A DNA stretch of 64,000 nucleotides, taken from assembly GCF_002944315.1 (NCBI RefSeq), contig NZ_CP024311.1, forward strand, positions 93,501 through 157,500. Reading direction: 5' to 3'. Position 1 is the first letter of the stretch, and every line of letters begins with the position of its first letter. This DNA is from Rhizobium sp. NXC24. Lineage in GTDB: Bacteria > Pseudomonadota > Alphaproteobacteria > Rhizobiales > Rhizobiaceae. The position numbers were made by a program, and so were the translations under genes. This document shows positions 38,051 to 47,003 of the stretch, in pieces. Below the pieces are notes generated by a model. It was not told the DNA's origin, made no database searches, and worked only from the letters and a program-made list of their open reading frames with translations.

Positions 38051-39214
38051 TCAGACGGCGTGCTTGCGCGTCCGCATCTTTTGATCCAGGTCGTAGACCT
38101 TGAGCCCGTCCTCGGCGCCGGGCGGCACGCGCCAATCTTCCGAGATCAGGGCCTTGCGGGCGTCGTGCAGGCCGGCTTGCCAATGCTCGTGCATCGACAG
38201 CGCCGAAAATTCGTAGTCCTTCGAATGGGCGCGGAACTGCTTGTTGCGGTAGATCAGGTGGATGATCGTGACGCTGTGATCGCAGCAATGTTGCTTCAGC
38301 TTCTGGATCTCCGGGTCGGCCTTGGCCTCTTCCGGCAGGCGCGCATAAAGCTCCGATATGGTACGGCGCAGACGGTGGCGCTCGAGAAAGAGGTCGGTGT
38401 TGAGCCGGGTGCGGCTGGAATAGCTGATATCCTTGCGCCGCTCCTCCACTTCTTCGAGGTCCTGCGGCAACAGGCCGGTAGCACTGAAGAGATCGACCTG
38501 GAAGACGACCGTGTCGACTTCGGCGGCGTTCCTCAGCACGTAACTCAGCGGCGTGTTCGAGACCAGGCCGCCGTCCCAGTAATATTCATTGCCGATCTTG
38601 ATCGCCGGAAAGCCGGGTGGCAGTGCGCCGCTCGCCATGACGTGCTCGGGTTTGATTTTGATGTCCTTATTGTCGAAAAAGGCGAAATTGCCGGTTCTGA
38701 CATTGACGGCGCCGAGGCTCAGTCGCACCGGGCCATGATTGATGCGGTCGAAATCGACATGGTCGAGCAGGGTCTGACGCAATTGCGCGGTGTCGTAGAT
38801 ACTGGTCGCACCCGCTGAGCCCCGCGGCTGGAACCAGGATGGGATCTGCCAGGGCGAAAAGAAACCGGGCACGCCGAAGGTCGATACCCACCAACTGCTG
38901 ACCGTGCGGTAGAACCGACTGGTCTCGCGTTGGCGCTCCATCAGCACGTCGACCGGCAATTGCACGCTGACCTTGTTCCAAAAGGAGCGCAGTTTTTCCA
39001 GCCGCTGGCCCGGCACGTTGCCCGCCATGATCGAGGCGTTGATGGCACCGATCGAGATCCCGGCGATCCAGTCCGGCTCGATATTGGCTTCCCTCAATGC
39101 TTCGAAGGCGCCCGCCTGATAGGAGCCGAGCGCACCGCCGCCCTGCAGGACGAAGACCTTCTGCGCATAGGCCGAAGCGGGATTGGTGGTGGTGAGTGGA
39201 GCTGCAATATTCAT
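38051..39214 (-). CDS. Patatin-like phospholipase with DUF3734 domain
   Basis: 387 residues. The patatin fold carries the oxyanion GGGALGSYQAGAF, the nucleophile GISIGA (serine hydrolase elbow) and the catalytic Asp in DGGLVSNTPLSYVL. The C-terminal part with HRLRRTISELYARLPEEAK is the DUF3734 extension. Such proteins are lipid acyl hydrolases; rhizobial relatives have been tied to polyhydroxybutyrate or membrane lipid turnover, which cannot be decided here. Not adjacent to partner genes. Confidence 0.9.
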   Translation of the reverse strand: MNIAAPLTTTNPASAYAQKVFVLQGGGALGSYQAGAFEALREANIEPDWIAGISIGAINASIMAGNVPGQRLEKLRSFWNKVSVQLPVDVLMERQRETSRFYRTVSSWWVSTFGVPGFFSPWQIPSWFQPRGSAGATSIYDTAQLRQTLLDHVDFDRINHGPVRLSLGAVNVRTGNFAFFDNKDIKIKPEHVMASGALPPGFPAIKIGNEYYWDGGLVSNTPLSYVLRNAAEVDTVVFQVDLFSATGLLPQDLEEVEERRKDISYSSRTRLNTDLFLERHRLRRTISELYARLPEEAKADPEIQKLKQHCCDHSVTIIHLIYRNKQFRAHSKDYEFSALSMHEHWQAGLHDARKALISEDWRVPPGAEDGLKVYDLDQKMRTRKHAV

Positions 39215-39420
39215 GGTTCCATCCTTTGTTGCGCTCCACCCTTAGTTAAAGGCGGCGGTGCGCGAATATATGACCATTTTCCTGCCTGCTTCTCCGAAGG
39301 CGGAGATATATTGTCGCAGTGTTCAACCGGCGGTGAGCTCACGCAAAGCCGCCTGCACCTTTCTAAGATCACCTTGGAGCGCCGCGCGATGACAGGAATC
39401 CACACGGGCCGCTCGCGTCG

Positions 39421-40365
39421 CTAGCCGAGCATATAGGCCCAAAGTGACACTGAAAGTACGCCGAGCGCCGTTGTCAGCGTAATCGTCGAGGCCGCGAGAC
39501 TGTGACCGACGCCAAAGCGATTGGCAATCAGCCAGGCGTTCACACCTGTGGGAACTGCGGCGGTGAGGACGATCGCCTCACGCCATTGCGAGCTAAGGCC
39601 AAGAAGATAGCCGGCCGAAAGCACGCAGGCCGGCAGCAACAGAAGCTTGAACGCCGAGGTAACGCTGGCGATTCCGAGATTGCCGGAAAGACCATATTGC
39701 CGCAGCGCCATGCCAAGCGAAATCAGCGCCGCCGGGCCTGCCGTGTTGGCGATGCTGTCGACGACGCTGCCGAGCGTTGCCGGCAGGGGAATACCGATGA
39801 GGTGCACGACGAGGCCGGCGACAAGTCCGATGACCAGCGGATTGCGGACAAGGTTTCTGCCTACCTGATGCAGTAGCTCGCCTGTGCTCCGCCCGCTGCC
39901 GCCATTCGCCTTGCGCTCAGCCTGCTCCATCAGCATCGTACCGGCGATCATCATGACAGGCAGATGCACAGCGATCAGGATCGATAGCGCCACGATGCCA
40001 TCGGGACCGACCACACGGCTCACAAGCGGCAGGCCGATGAAGGTATTGTTGGCGAAAGCCGACGACACACCGGCGAGCACCCCGATCCGCGCATCCCGCC
40101 CGAATAGGCGCGTCGCCGCCAGATGGCCGGCTGTCCAGGCGACCGCGACGCCGGCAAAATAGGCGATCCACAATCGGAATGGCGAAGCCCCGTGGAAATG
40201 CGCGCCAGCAATGGTCTGGAAAAGCAGCAGCGGCACGGCAATCTTGAAGACGAACTCGCTCATCGCTTCGCCGACGCTGGCCGTCAATATTCCGGCACGC
40301 ACGATCAACCAGCCGACGAGGATCAGCAGGAAAATCGGCAGAACATCGGAAAAGATTTCGGACAT
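39421..40365 (-). CDS. AEC (auxin efflux carrier) family transporter
   Basis: 314 residues with about ten membrane helices. The N-terminal IFLLILVGWLIVRAGI and the C-terminal NRFGVGHSLAASTITLTTALG are typical of AEC permeases, which move organic acids or amino-acid-like anions. I chose the ATG at 40365; the open frame extends upstream but into sequence without family similarity. It is transcribed away from the structured RNA just upstream. Confidence 0.9.
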   Translation of the reverse strand: MSEIFSDVLPIFLLILVGWLIVRAGILTASVGEAMSEFVFKIAVPLLLFQTIAGAHFHGASPFRLWIAYFAGVAVAWTAGHLAATRLFGRDARIGVLAGVSSAFANNTFIGLPLVSRVVGPDGIVALSILIAVHLPVMMIAGTMLMEQAERKANGGSGRSTGELLHQVGRNLVRNPLVIGLVAGLVVHLIGIPLPATLGSVVDSIANTAGPAALISLGMALRQYGLSGNLGIASVTSAFKLLLLPACVLSAGYLLGLSSQWREAIVLTAAVPTGVNAWLIANRFGVGHSLAASTITLTTALGVLSVSLWAYMLG

Positions 40366-40454
40366 GCCGGCGAGCGAGCTGTGGCGGGATCTTGGGACTT
40401 GATCCCAGAGTTGTAGCAGCTTGCAGCAACGTGAGAAGCCGAAAAGCGGTCGGA

Positions 40455-40620
40455 AATAAAAAAAGCGGGCCACGCCCGCTTTCCCGCATCCGGCCCCGCC
40501 GGAGTCCTCCCGGTGCACAGGCCGCCAGTTCATCCGTGGTCGGCGCGCGTACCGGTGAGGCGGAAGGTATCATACCTTCCCAGAACTGGCCCGAATGCCT
40601 TGTCCGCATCCCATGCCCGT
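40455..40620 (-). ncRNA. Probable structured small RNA with its own terminator
   Basis: The minus strand between adenosine kinase and the AEC gene folds well: a closing stem pairs GCATTCGG (40598–40591) with CCGGATGC (40493–40486); inside it GCCAGTTC (40590–40583) pairs with GAACTGGC (40531–40524); a perfect hairpin GGAAGGTATGATACCTTCC lies at 40580–40562. Then AAAGCGGGC-CAC/GTG-GCCCGCTTT with seven Ts (40483–40456) forms a terminator. No ORF is present. One of the alphaproteobacterial αr sRNA families is possible; I cannot tell which. The 5' end is uncertain. Confidence 0.65.
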
Positions 40621-40770
40621 TCACTTGATAAGTGTTTACAGATGGAAAGTGACAGGCAAATGACTGGTTGAGATTTAGTTACCTCATCGGACACCGATTT
40701 TCCTTCCAAACTTCGGAAAAACCGCTAATACCGGATACCGGCTATCACCAATACCGGGACCCCCTTTTTG

Positions 40771-41763
40771 ATGACTCGTTTCGATGTACTGACCGTTGGC
40801 AATGCTATCGTCGACATTATCTCCCGCTGCAACGATCAGTTCCTGATCGACAACAAGATCACCAAGGCCGCGATGAATCTCATCGATGCCGACCGTGCCG
40901 AGCTATTGTATTCGCGCATGGGTCCGGCGCTCGAAGCCTCCGGCGGCAGCGCCGGCAATACGGCGGCGGGCGTTGCGAATTTCGGCGGCAGGGCGGCCTA
41001 TTTCGGCAAGGTCGCGGAAGATCAGTTGGGAGAAATCTTCGCGCACGACATCCGCGCCCAGGGCGTGCATTACGAGACCAAGCCGAAGGGCACGTTCCCG
41101 CCGACTGCCCGCTCCATGATCTTCGTCACCGAGGACGGCGAGCGTTCGATGAACACCTATCTCGGCGCCTGCGTCGAGCTTGGCCCGGAAGATGTCGAGG
41201 AAGATGTCGTCGCCAACGCCAAGGTCACCTATTTCGAAGGCTATCTCTGGGACCCGCCGCGCGCCAAGGAGGCGATTCGCGAATGCGCCCGCATCGCCCA
41301 TGTCCATGGCCGCGAAATGTCGATGACTTTGTCCGACAGCTTCTGCGTCGGCCGTTATCGCCACGAATTCCTTGATCTCATGCGCTCGGGCACCGTCGAT
41401 ATCGTCTTTGCCAACCGCGACGAGGCATTGTCGCTCTACGAGACCGATGATTTCGAGAAGGCGTTGAAGCTGATTGCGGCTGACTGCAAGATCGCCGCCG
41501 TCACCACCGGCAAGGACGGTGCCGTCATCGTGCGCGGCAACGAGCGCTATGTCGTCGACGCCCATCCGATCGAGGAGCGCGTCGATACGACCGGCGCCGG
41601 CGATCTCTTCGCAGCCGGCTTCCTCTTCGGCTACACGCAGGGTCGCAGCCTCGAAGACTGCGGCAAGCTCGGCAACCTCGCCGCAGCTATCGTCATCGAG
41701 CAGATCGGCCCTCGGCCGATGCGGTCGCTCTCGGAAGCCGGCAAGGAATTCGGGCTTCTTTAA
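40771..41763 (+). CDS. Adenosine kinase / PfkB-family sugar kinase
   Basis: 330 residues. PfkB (ribokinase) fold: VLTVGNAIVDIISRC, substrate loop GGSAGNTAAGVANFGG, and C-terminal signature DTTGAGDLFAAGFLFG with the catalytic Asp. Rhizobial close relatives are annotated as adenosine kinase, which phosphorylates adenosine to AMP; other sugar or nucleoside substrates cannot be excluded by eye. The start ATG at 40771 is preceded by TTG, which would add one residue. Confidence 0.85.
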   Translation: MTRFDVLTVGNAIVDIISRCNDQFLIDNKITKAAMNLIDADRAELLYSRMGPALEASGGSAGNTAAGVANFGGRAAYFGKVAEDQLGEIFAHDIRAQGVHYETKPKGTFPPTARSMIFVTEDGERSMNTYLGACVELGPEDVEEDVVANAKVTYFEGYLWDPPRAKEAIRECARIAHVHGREMSMTLSDSFCVGRYRHEFLDLMRSGTVDIVFANRDEALSLYETDDFEKALKLIAADCKIAAVTTGKDGAVIVRGNERYVVDAHPIEERVDTTGAGDLFAAGFLFGYTQGRSLEDCGKLGNLAAAIVIEQIGPRPMRSLSEAGKEFGLL

Positions 41764-41791
41764 GCTCGCCCACTGGCTCATGCTGAAATTG

Positions 41792-41826
41792 AAAGCCGCT
41801 CGCAGCAGACCGCTGCAGCGGCTTTT
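41792..41826 (+). terminator. Terminator after adenosine kinase
   Basis: AAAGCCGCT (41792–41800) pairs with AGCGGCTTT (41816–41824), with a GCAG/CTGC inner pair, then TT. Faces the convergent CadD-like gene. Confidence 0.75.
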
Positions 41827-41859
41827 GCTTGAGGTGTCACGGCCAGCAAACGAAATCTA

Positions 41860-42501
41860 TCACCATAGCAACCGAAAGGTTCCGGCCTCGTGGAGAATGA
41901 GAATTCCAAGCGCCACGAGAACGAAGGGCACCACCCGATACCCATAGCGACGGATCGGCGCACCGATCGTCGGGTGATTGACCAGGAAGTGCGCGGCGCC
42001 GAGCCACAAAGCCGTCATGACGACAAACACAATGGCGATGATGGTGATCTCATCGCTCGTGCGCGTGGCAAATAGCGGCGTGTAGATGCCGATATTGTCG
42101 CCACCATTCGCGATGGTGACCGCCGCGACGGCTATGATATTGCCATGCCCGATCGACGCCTTTTCGTGATCTTCCGGATCACTCTCTGCCTCAAAGCCCT
42201 GCCACAACGTCCATAGCTTCTTCAGGCCAAGAATGATCGGCACCAAGCCGAGGAGGCCGATATAGGCGGCGGGAATAACGAGAGAGATCAGGGAGGCGAG
42301 CACGCTTACGCCGCAAAGAACGCTAATGCCCAGATATTGGCCGATGACGATTTGGCGCGGGTGGAATTTGCGGTCCGCAAAAAATCCGAGCAGAACAAAA
42401 ATATCGTCCACGTTCGTCGATGCAAACAGGACGATCGCTATGCCGAGATTCCCGAACAAATATTCCACAATCACCGTTCCCGCTCTTGATGCCAGATGCA
42501 T
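41860..42501 (-). CDS. CadD-like cadmium/metal resistance transporter
   Basis: 213 residues with five to six membrane helices. The CadD family signature is clear: FASTNVDDIFVLLGFFADRK near the start, QIVIGQYLGI, and the second half VTIANGGDNIGIYTPLFA with conserved Asn/Asp in the membrane. CadD-type proteins give modest cadmium or cation resistance. The start is uncertain: ATG at 42501 or GTG codons a few residues later. No metal-sensing regulator adjoins. Confidence 0.82.
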   Translation of the reverse strand: MHLASRAGTVIVEYLFGNLGIAIVLFASTNVDDIFVLLGFFADRKFHPRQIVIGQYLGISVLCGVSVLASLISLVIPAAYIGLLGLVPIILGLKKLWTLWQGFEAESDPEDHEKASIGHGNIIAVAAVTIANGGDNIGIYTPLFATRTSDEITIIAIVFVVMTALWLGAAHFLVNHPTIGAPIRRYGYRVVPFVLVALGILILHEAGTFRLLW

Positions 42502-42558
42502 CGCCGCGTCGAAGAATCACGCGGTCGCGGCTACCATGGAGCTTTGAGGGGCTTTCTT

Positions 42559-43098
42559 TTACTTGAAGGCTTCGCCGGGGTAGGCGCCCCAGATTTCGGA
42601 TTGCGCCACCCAGCCTTCGGTGCCGTCGGCGGTCGCCAGGCACCAGTCGCCAGTGCATTCGCGGATGTTCATCATCACGCCCGGCTGGAGCTTGGCGATG
42701 ACGGTGCTCGACGGCTGCGCGTCGCGGCGCATATTGACGAAGACCGCCTTGCCCTTGCCCTTCATCCACGGCGCGGCGATTGCCGAGCGCTGGCCGGATA
42801 GCAGCGACTGGTTGACCCAGCCCTCGGTGCCGTCGGCATCACGCACGCGGCGCCAATTGTCGTATTCCTGGATGATTTCGACCGGCAATCCCTGCTTAAG
42901 ATAAAGCCAAGACACGGCGTAGTCGGCGCTCGGGCCGATGCGCAGGTTGACGCGCTTCGATTTCAGCGTGACGAATCGCGGCAGCGGCAATCCGCTCGGT
43001 CCCTTGGCGGCCTGGGCCGCGGCAAGATCGGCGGTGGCGCCGGCCATCATCAGGCCGATCGCGAAAACAGCGCAGGACTTCAGGACTTTGCCACGCAT
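42559..43098 (-). CDS. Secreted double SH3b-domain protein
   Basis: 179 residues. The first 28 are a signal peptide (AGATADLAAAQA). Two bacterial SH3 domains follow: KSKRVNLRIGPSADYAVSWLYLKQGLPVEIIQEYDNWRRVRDADGTEGWV and KGKAVFVNMRRDAQPSSTVIAKLQPGVMMNIRECTGDWCLATADGTEGWV. These usually bind cell-wall peptides or act in the periplasm. The gene stands upstream of, and divergent from, the D-2-hydroxyacid dehydrogenase gene. Confidence 0.88.
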   Translation of the reverse strand: MRGKVLKSCAVFAIGLMMAGATADLAAAQAAKGPSGLPLPRFVTLKSKRVNLRIGPSADYAVSWLYLKQGLPVEIIQEYDNWRRVRDADGTEGWVNQSLLSGQRSAIAAPWMKGKGKAVFVNMRRDAQPSSTVIAKLQPGVMMNIRECTGDWCLATADGTEGWVAQSEIWGAYPGEAFK

Positions 43099-43279
43099 AG
43101 GGATTTCCGTTCGCTCATCATGACCAAGGCGGCCTATCGTTCCGGTTTATCGGCAAATCCCTGCGCCGCGCCCACGAGTTTTATTTGTCTTCGCCTGCGG
43201 GTCTGGTAGAAATGCTCGGAACGGGAAAATTATCCTGCTTCTTGGTTAATAACATCTGAACAAGGCATCGCCGGTCGCC

Positions 43280-44281
43280 ATGACGACGAAGAAAAAACCG
43301 AAGGTCTATATCACGCGTAAACTGCCGGATGCAGTGGAGACGCGGATGCGCGAACTCTTCGATGCCGAGCTCAACATTGACGATACGCCGCGCACGCAGG
43401 CCGAGCTTGTGGAAGCCATCCGCTCCGCCGATGTGCTGGTGCCGACAGTCACCGACCGCATCGATGCCGCATTGATCGAGGAAGCCGGGCCGCAGATGAA
43501 GCTGATCGCCAGCTTTTCCAACGGCACCGACCATATCGACGTCGAAGCGGCGGCCCGTCGTGGCATCACCGTCACCAACACGCCGAATGTCCTGACCGAG
43601 GACACGGCCGACATGACCATGGCGTTGATTCTTGCCGTGCCGCGGCGCCTCGCCGAAGGTGCGCGCGTGCTGACGGACAAGCCCGGCGAATGGGCCGGCT
43701 GGTCGCCCACCTGGATGCTTGGGCGCCGCATTCACGGCAAGCGTATCGGCATCGTCGGCATGGGCCGCATCGGCACCGCCGTCGCCCGCCGCGCCAAGGC
43801 ATTCGGCCTCTCCATCCATTATCACAACCGCAAGCGCGTCAGCCTGGCGACCGAAGACGAGCTGGAGGCGACCTATTGGGACAGCCTCGATCAGATGCTT
43901 GCCCGCGTCGACATCGTCTCCGTCAACTGCCCGTCGACGCCGGCGACCTTCCATCTGATTTCGGCGCGTCGGCTCGCTCTGCTGCAGCCGACGAGCTACA
44001 TCGTCAATACAGCGCGCGGTGACGTCATTGACGAGACGGCGCTGATCAAGATTTTGCGCGAAGGCAAGATCGCCGGCGCCGGCCTCGACGTCTTCGAGAA
44101 CGAACCGGCCGTCAATCCAAAGCTGGTGAAGCTCGCCAACGAGGGCAAGGTGGTGTTGCTGCCGCATATGAGCTCAGCCACGCTCGAAAGCCGCATCGAC
44201 ATGGGCGACAAGGTCATCATCAATATCCGCACCTTCATCGACGGCCATCGCCCGCCGAATCGCGTGCTGCCATTTCGCTGA
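43280..44281 (+). CDS. D-isomer 2-hydroxyacid dehydrogenase (glyoxylate/hydroxypyruvate reductase-like)
   Basis: 333 residues. NAD-binding motif GIVGMGRIGTAVARRAKAFG, the catalytic Arg region SVNCPSTPATFHLI…NTARGDVIDETAL, the Glu in GLDVFENEP, and the His in LLPHMSSAT are all present. Substrate likely glyoxylate, hydroxypyruvate or formate-like acids; it cannot be fixed by sequence alone. The gene lies between SH3 and GNAT genes. Confidence 0.9.
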   Translation: MTTKKKPKVYITRKLPDAVETRMRELFDAELNIDDTPRTQAELVEAIRSADVLVPTVTDRIDAALIEEAGPQMKLIASFSNGTDHIDVEAAARRGITVTNTPNVLTEDTADMTMALILAVPRRLAEGARVLTDKPGEWAGWSPTWMLGRRIHGKRIGIVGMGRIGTAVARRAKAFGLSIHYHNRKRVSLATEDELEATYWDSLDQMLARVDIVSVNCPSTPATFHLISARRLALLQPTSYIVNTARGDVIDETALIKILREGKIAGAGLDVFENEPAVNPKLVKLANEGKVVLLPHMSSATLESRIDMGDKVIINIRTFIDGHRPPNRVLPFR

Positions 44282-44282
44282 A

Positions 44283-44762
44283 TTAAATCAGGGCTTTGCG
44301 CATCTCGATCGACGTCGTGCGGTCGAAGCCGGCGTGGCGATTCTCTGCGGTTTTGGCGAATCCCCAATTGGCAAAGGTGGCGTGATTGCCGGTTAGCTCG
44401 ATCCGCGTTTCCAGCCGCAGCACACGAAGGCCACGCTCCTGCGCCGTCGTTTCCGCAAGACTCAGCAAGCGCCTGCCGATCCCCTTGCCCTGTGCGCTCG
44501 GCAAAACAGCGAGCTTGCCGATATAGAGGCTGTCCGGCTCCGGACGGCAGAATATGCAGCCGGCTAATCGATCGCCATCAAATGCGATATAGCCGATTTC
44601 GGCTCTCGCTTTTTCCCTGAGCGATTGCGCGGTCAGCGACAGCGCCGAGGAGGGCGGATCGATCCGTCCGTCCATATAGGCGAAGGAGGCGAGAATGAGC
44701 TCAAGCAGCTCATTCCAGCGGCCGAAATTGTCGTCGAGACGCTGAAGGGTGATACCGGTCAT
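44283..44762 (-). CDS. GNAT-family N-acetyltransferase
   Basis: 159 residues. Acetyl-CoA site IGKLAVLPSAQGKGIGRRLLSLAE followed by LRVLRLETRIELTGNHATFANWGF and an HAGFDRTTSIEMRK tail. Substrate unknown. Its start overlaps the stop of the ThiF/MoeB-like gene by four bases, so recF, the thiF-like gene and this one form a tight unit. Confidence 0.87.
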   Translation of the reverse strand: MTGITLQRLDDNFGRWNELLELILASFAYMDGRIDPPSSALSLTAQSLREKARAEIGYIAFDGDRLAGCIFCRPEPDSLYIGKLAVLPSAQGKGIGRRLLSLAETTAQERGLRVLRLETRIELTGNHATFANWGFAKTAENRHAGFDRTTSIEMRKALI

Positions 44763-45535
44763 TCGGCCGCGGCCTTGGCGCGCTTGCGGCGATAGCGGAT
44801 GGTTTCGAAGCGGGCGGCGAGCCCGTCATAGAGCAGCAGCCGGCCGATCAGCGGTTCACCGATGCCGGTAATGACTTTGATCGCCTCCATCGCCATCAGC
44901 GTGCCGATGACGCCTGTCAGCGCGCCGATGATCCCGGCCTCGGAGCAGGCGGGAATGAGGCCTTCGGGCGGTTGCGTGGGGAAGAGGTCGCGATAACCAG
45001 GGTTCAGCGTGCCGTCGGCGCTGGCCTCATAAGGTTTCAGCGTCGTCAGTGAGCCGTCGAAGCGGCCGACCGCGCCGGTCACCAGCGGCAGGCGCGCCAG
45101 CTCGGCCGCGTCGGCCGCGGCATAGCGCGTATCGAAATTATCGGAACCGTCGACAATGAGATCGAAACCGGCGAGAAGCCGCTCGGCGGTCTCGATGGAA
45201 AAACGATCCTCGAAGCGAATGGTGCGCACATGTGGGTTCAGCCGTGCAATGGCGTCGGCCGCACTCTGCGTCTTCAGCTCGCCGATCGTGCCGGTATCGT
45301 GGATCACCTGCCGCTGCAGGTTGGAAAGCGAGACGCGGTCGTCATCGGCAATCCCAAGCGTACCGATGCCTGCGGCGGCGAGATATTGCAGCACGGGCGC
45401 ACCGAGCCCGCCGGCGCCGATCACCAAAACCCGCGCCGCTTTTAATTTTTGCTGCCCGGCGCCGCCGACTTCGGGCAGCAGGATGTGGCGCTTGTAACGG
45501 GCGATTTCGTCTGGGGTCAAAGGGTCCATGGCCAT
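44759..45535 (-). CDS. ThiF/MoeB-family adenylyltransferase without the zinc site
   Basis: 258 residues. E1-like fold: GAGGLGAPVLQYLAAAGIGTLGIADDDRVSLSNLQRQVIH and LIVDGSDNFDTRYAAADAAEL. In MoeB, two CxxC pairs bind zinc; here the first is GYRDLFP (no Cys) and the C-terminus is RYRRKRAKAAAE, so both pairs are gone. A single conserved Cys remains in IPACSEAGIIG. It probably adenylates a sulfur-carrier C-terminus (ThiS/MoaD type), but the partner is not in this window. Start either ATG 45535 or 45529. Confidence 0.85.
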   Translation of the reverse strand: MAMDPLTPDEIARYKRHILLPEVGGAGQQKLKAARVLVIGAGGLGAPVLQYLAAAGIGTLGIADDDRVSLSNLQRQVIHDTGTIGELKTQSAADAIARLNPHVRTIRFEDRFSIETAERLLAGFDLIVDGSDNFDTRYAAADAAELARLPLVTGAVGRFDGSLTTLKPYEASADGTLNPGYRDLFPTQPPEGLIPACSEAGIIGALTGVIGTLMAMEAIKVITGIGEPLIGRLLLYDGLAARFETIRYRRKRAKAAAE

Positions 45536-45567
45536 GATACTATCACGCTCCGCGGAAAATTCTCCGC

Positions 45568-46695
45568 CTATGATTTCGAAATGCCGCCATGCGCGACGGT
45601 AAAGAATTGCGCCCGTTCGCCGAGCGCTGAAAACATTGCCTTGTCCGTGCCGGTCATGAAGGCCTGGCCGCCGAGCCCGTCGATCAGGTCGAAGAGCGCT
45701 GCGCGCCGGCCTTCATCGAGATGCGCGGCGATTTCATCGAGCAGCAGGATCGGCGCATGGCCGGTCAAGTTGCCGACGAGGCGGGCATGGGCGAGGATGA
45801 GGCCGACGAGCAGCGCCTTCTGTTCCCCCGTCGAGCAGCGCTCCGCCTCCATATGCTTCTCGCGATGACGCACCAGCAGATCGGCCCGATGCGGGCCATC
45901 AAGCGTGCGTCCGGCGGCCGCGTCGCGGTATCGTCCTTCGCGCAGCATCTCGGCATAGCTGTCCTCGAGATCGACCGCCGGGCGATCGAATTGCCCGTCG
46001 AGGAAACCGGAGAGCTCGAGTGCGGCGGATGGAAAGGGCGTCGCCTCGCGTGTTTCCGCGATCAGCCGCGAGAGGAGGCCGAGCATCTCCTGCCGGGCGA
46101 GCGCCATGGCGATGCCGAGACTCGCCATCTGCTCCTCGATGCCGCTAAGCCAGGACGGATCGAATCGGCCTTCGGCGAGCAGTTTGTTGCGGCTGCGCAT
46201 GGTGCGCTCGAAATCGCTGGCGCGGCGGCCATGGGCGGGATCGAGCGACAACACGAGCCGGTCGAGAAAACGGCGGCGCTCGGAGGAGCCGCCGGTGAAT
46301 AGCCCGTCCATCGCCGGTGTCAGCCAGAGCACGCGTAGATGGTCGGTCAGCTCGTCCACGGTCTTGGCCGGTGCGCCATTGATCCTGAGCTTGCGCGCCG
46401 TCGCCTCGTCGGTCGCGTCGACGCCGGTCCCGATTTCGACTTCGCCATTCATGCCCTCAAGCTCGGCAAAGATCGAAAAGCCGCCGGATGCATCGACGCG
46501 GATGATATCCGCATAGGCCGCGCGCCGCATCCCGCGTCCGGGCGAAAGGAAGGAGACTGCCTCCATCAGATTGGTCTTGCCGGCGCCATTGTCGCCGGTC
46601 AACACCACATGCCGCTCGTCAAGCACAAGCGACGCCGCCGCATAATTGCGGAAGTCGGTCAGCTTCAGGCGCGAGATGAAAACCTTGTGCGGCAT
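45568..46695 (-). CDS. recF: DNA replication/repair protein RecF
   Basis: 375 residues. SMC-like ATPase that loads RecA with RecOR at gaps. Motifs: ISRLKLTDFRNYAAASLVL, Walker A LTGDNGAGKTNLMEAVSFLSPGRGMR, signature CSTGEQKALLVGLILAHA, and Walker B ILLLDEIAAHLDEGRR. I used the ATG at 46695; the frame upstream reads through repeat DNA. RecR is also in this window, RecO is not. Confidence 0.95.
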   Translation of the reverse strand: MPHKVFISRLKLTDFRNYAAASLVLDERHVVLTGDNGAGKTNLMEAVSFLSPGRGMRRAAYADIIRVDASGGFSIFAELEGMNGEVEIGTGVDATDEATARKLRINGAPAKTVDELTDHLRVLWLTPAMDGLFTGGSSERRRFLDRLVLSLDPAHGRRASDFERTMRSRNKLLAEGRFDPSWLSGIEEQMASLGIAMALARQEMLGLLSRLIAETREATPFPSAALELSGFLDGQFDRPAVDLEDSYAEMLREGRYRDAAAGRTLDGPHRADLLVRHREKHMEAERCSTGEQKALLVGLILAHARLVGNLTGHAPILLLDEIAAHLDEGRRAALFDLIDGLGGQAFMTGTDKAMFSALGERAQFFTVAHGGISKS

Positions 46696-46869
46696 CGGGC
46701 ATCCGGATTCGTGTCGATGGCCGAGGCGTATGCCGAACCCTGCGCAAGTGCAAGGATTTTGCCGATGGGCATTGAAGAGAGGTGCATCGGAGCGACGGCG
46801 GGGCCACCCGCGTCCTTCGACAGGCTCAGGATGAGGGTGGAGAAGCTCCCGAGCCGAACCGCATAGATC

Positions 46870-46920
46870 AGCCCTCATAGTGAGGAGGCCCATGAGGCCG
46901 TCTCGAACCACGAGGGCGGG
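46870..46920 (-). repeat. Short dispersed repeat, inverted copy C
   Basis: Reverse complement CCCGCCCTCGTGGTTCGAGA… ending ATGAGGGCT; ends match copies A and B at 34853 and 35439 while the middle differs. Confidence 0.7.
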
Positions 46921-46935
46921 TGATTCGCCCTCAAA

Positions 46936-46965
46936 ATAAAAAAACCGGCCGAATCACCGGCCGGT
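46936..46965 (-). terminator. Terminator of dnaJ
   Basis: Minus strand ACCGGCC…GGCCGGT (46944–46965) followed by TTTTTTTA. It lies 38 bases after the dnaJ stop. Confidence 0.85.
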
Positions 46966-47003
46966 TTCACGTGAAGCAATGTGATTCGCCGCTGTTTTGT
47001 AGC

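Larger units (their letters stand above)
46696..47003. other. Repeat-rich spacer between recF and dnaJ
   Basis: 308 bases: a GTCCTTCGACAGGCTCAGGA-type palindrome near 46815, an inverted copy of the dispersed repeat at 46870–46920, and the dnaJ terminator. No gene. Confidence 0.7.

Noticed and set aside
40455..40620. Identification of the structured RNA as 6S RNA
   Set aside because: The open central bubble of 6S is not evident, and 6S genes usually lie near zapA/ygfA; the fold here is branched.
46800..46860. Palindromic GTCCTTCGACAGGCTCAGGA stretch as part of a mobile element with transposase
   Set aside because: No transposase or terminal repeats with target duplications are present; it is a typical short intergenic repeat.
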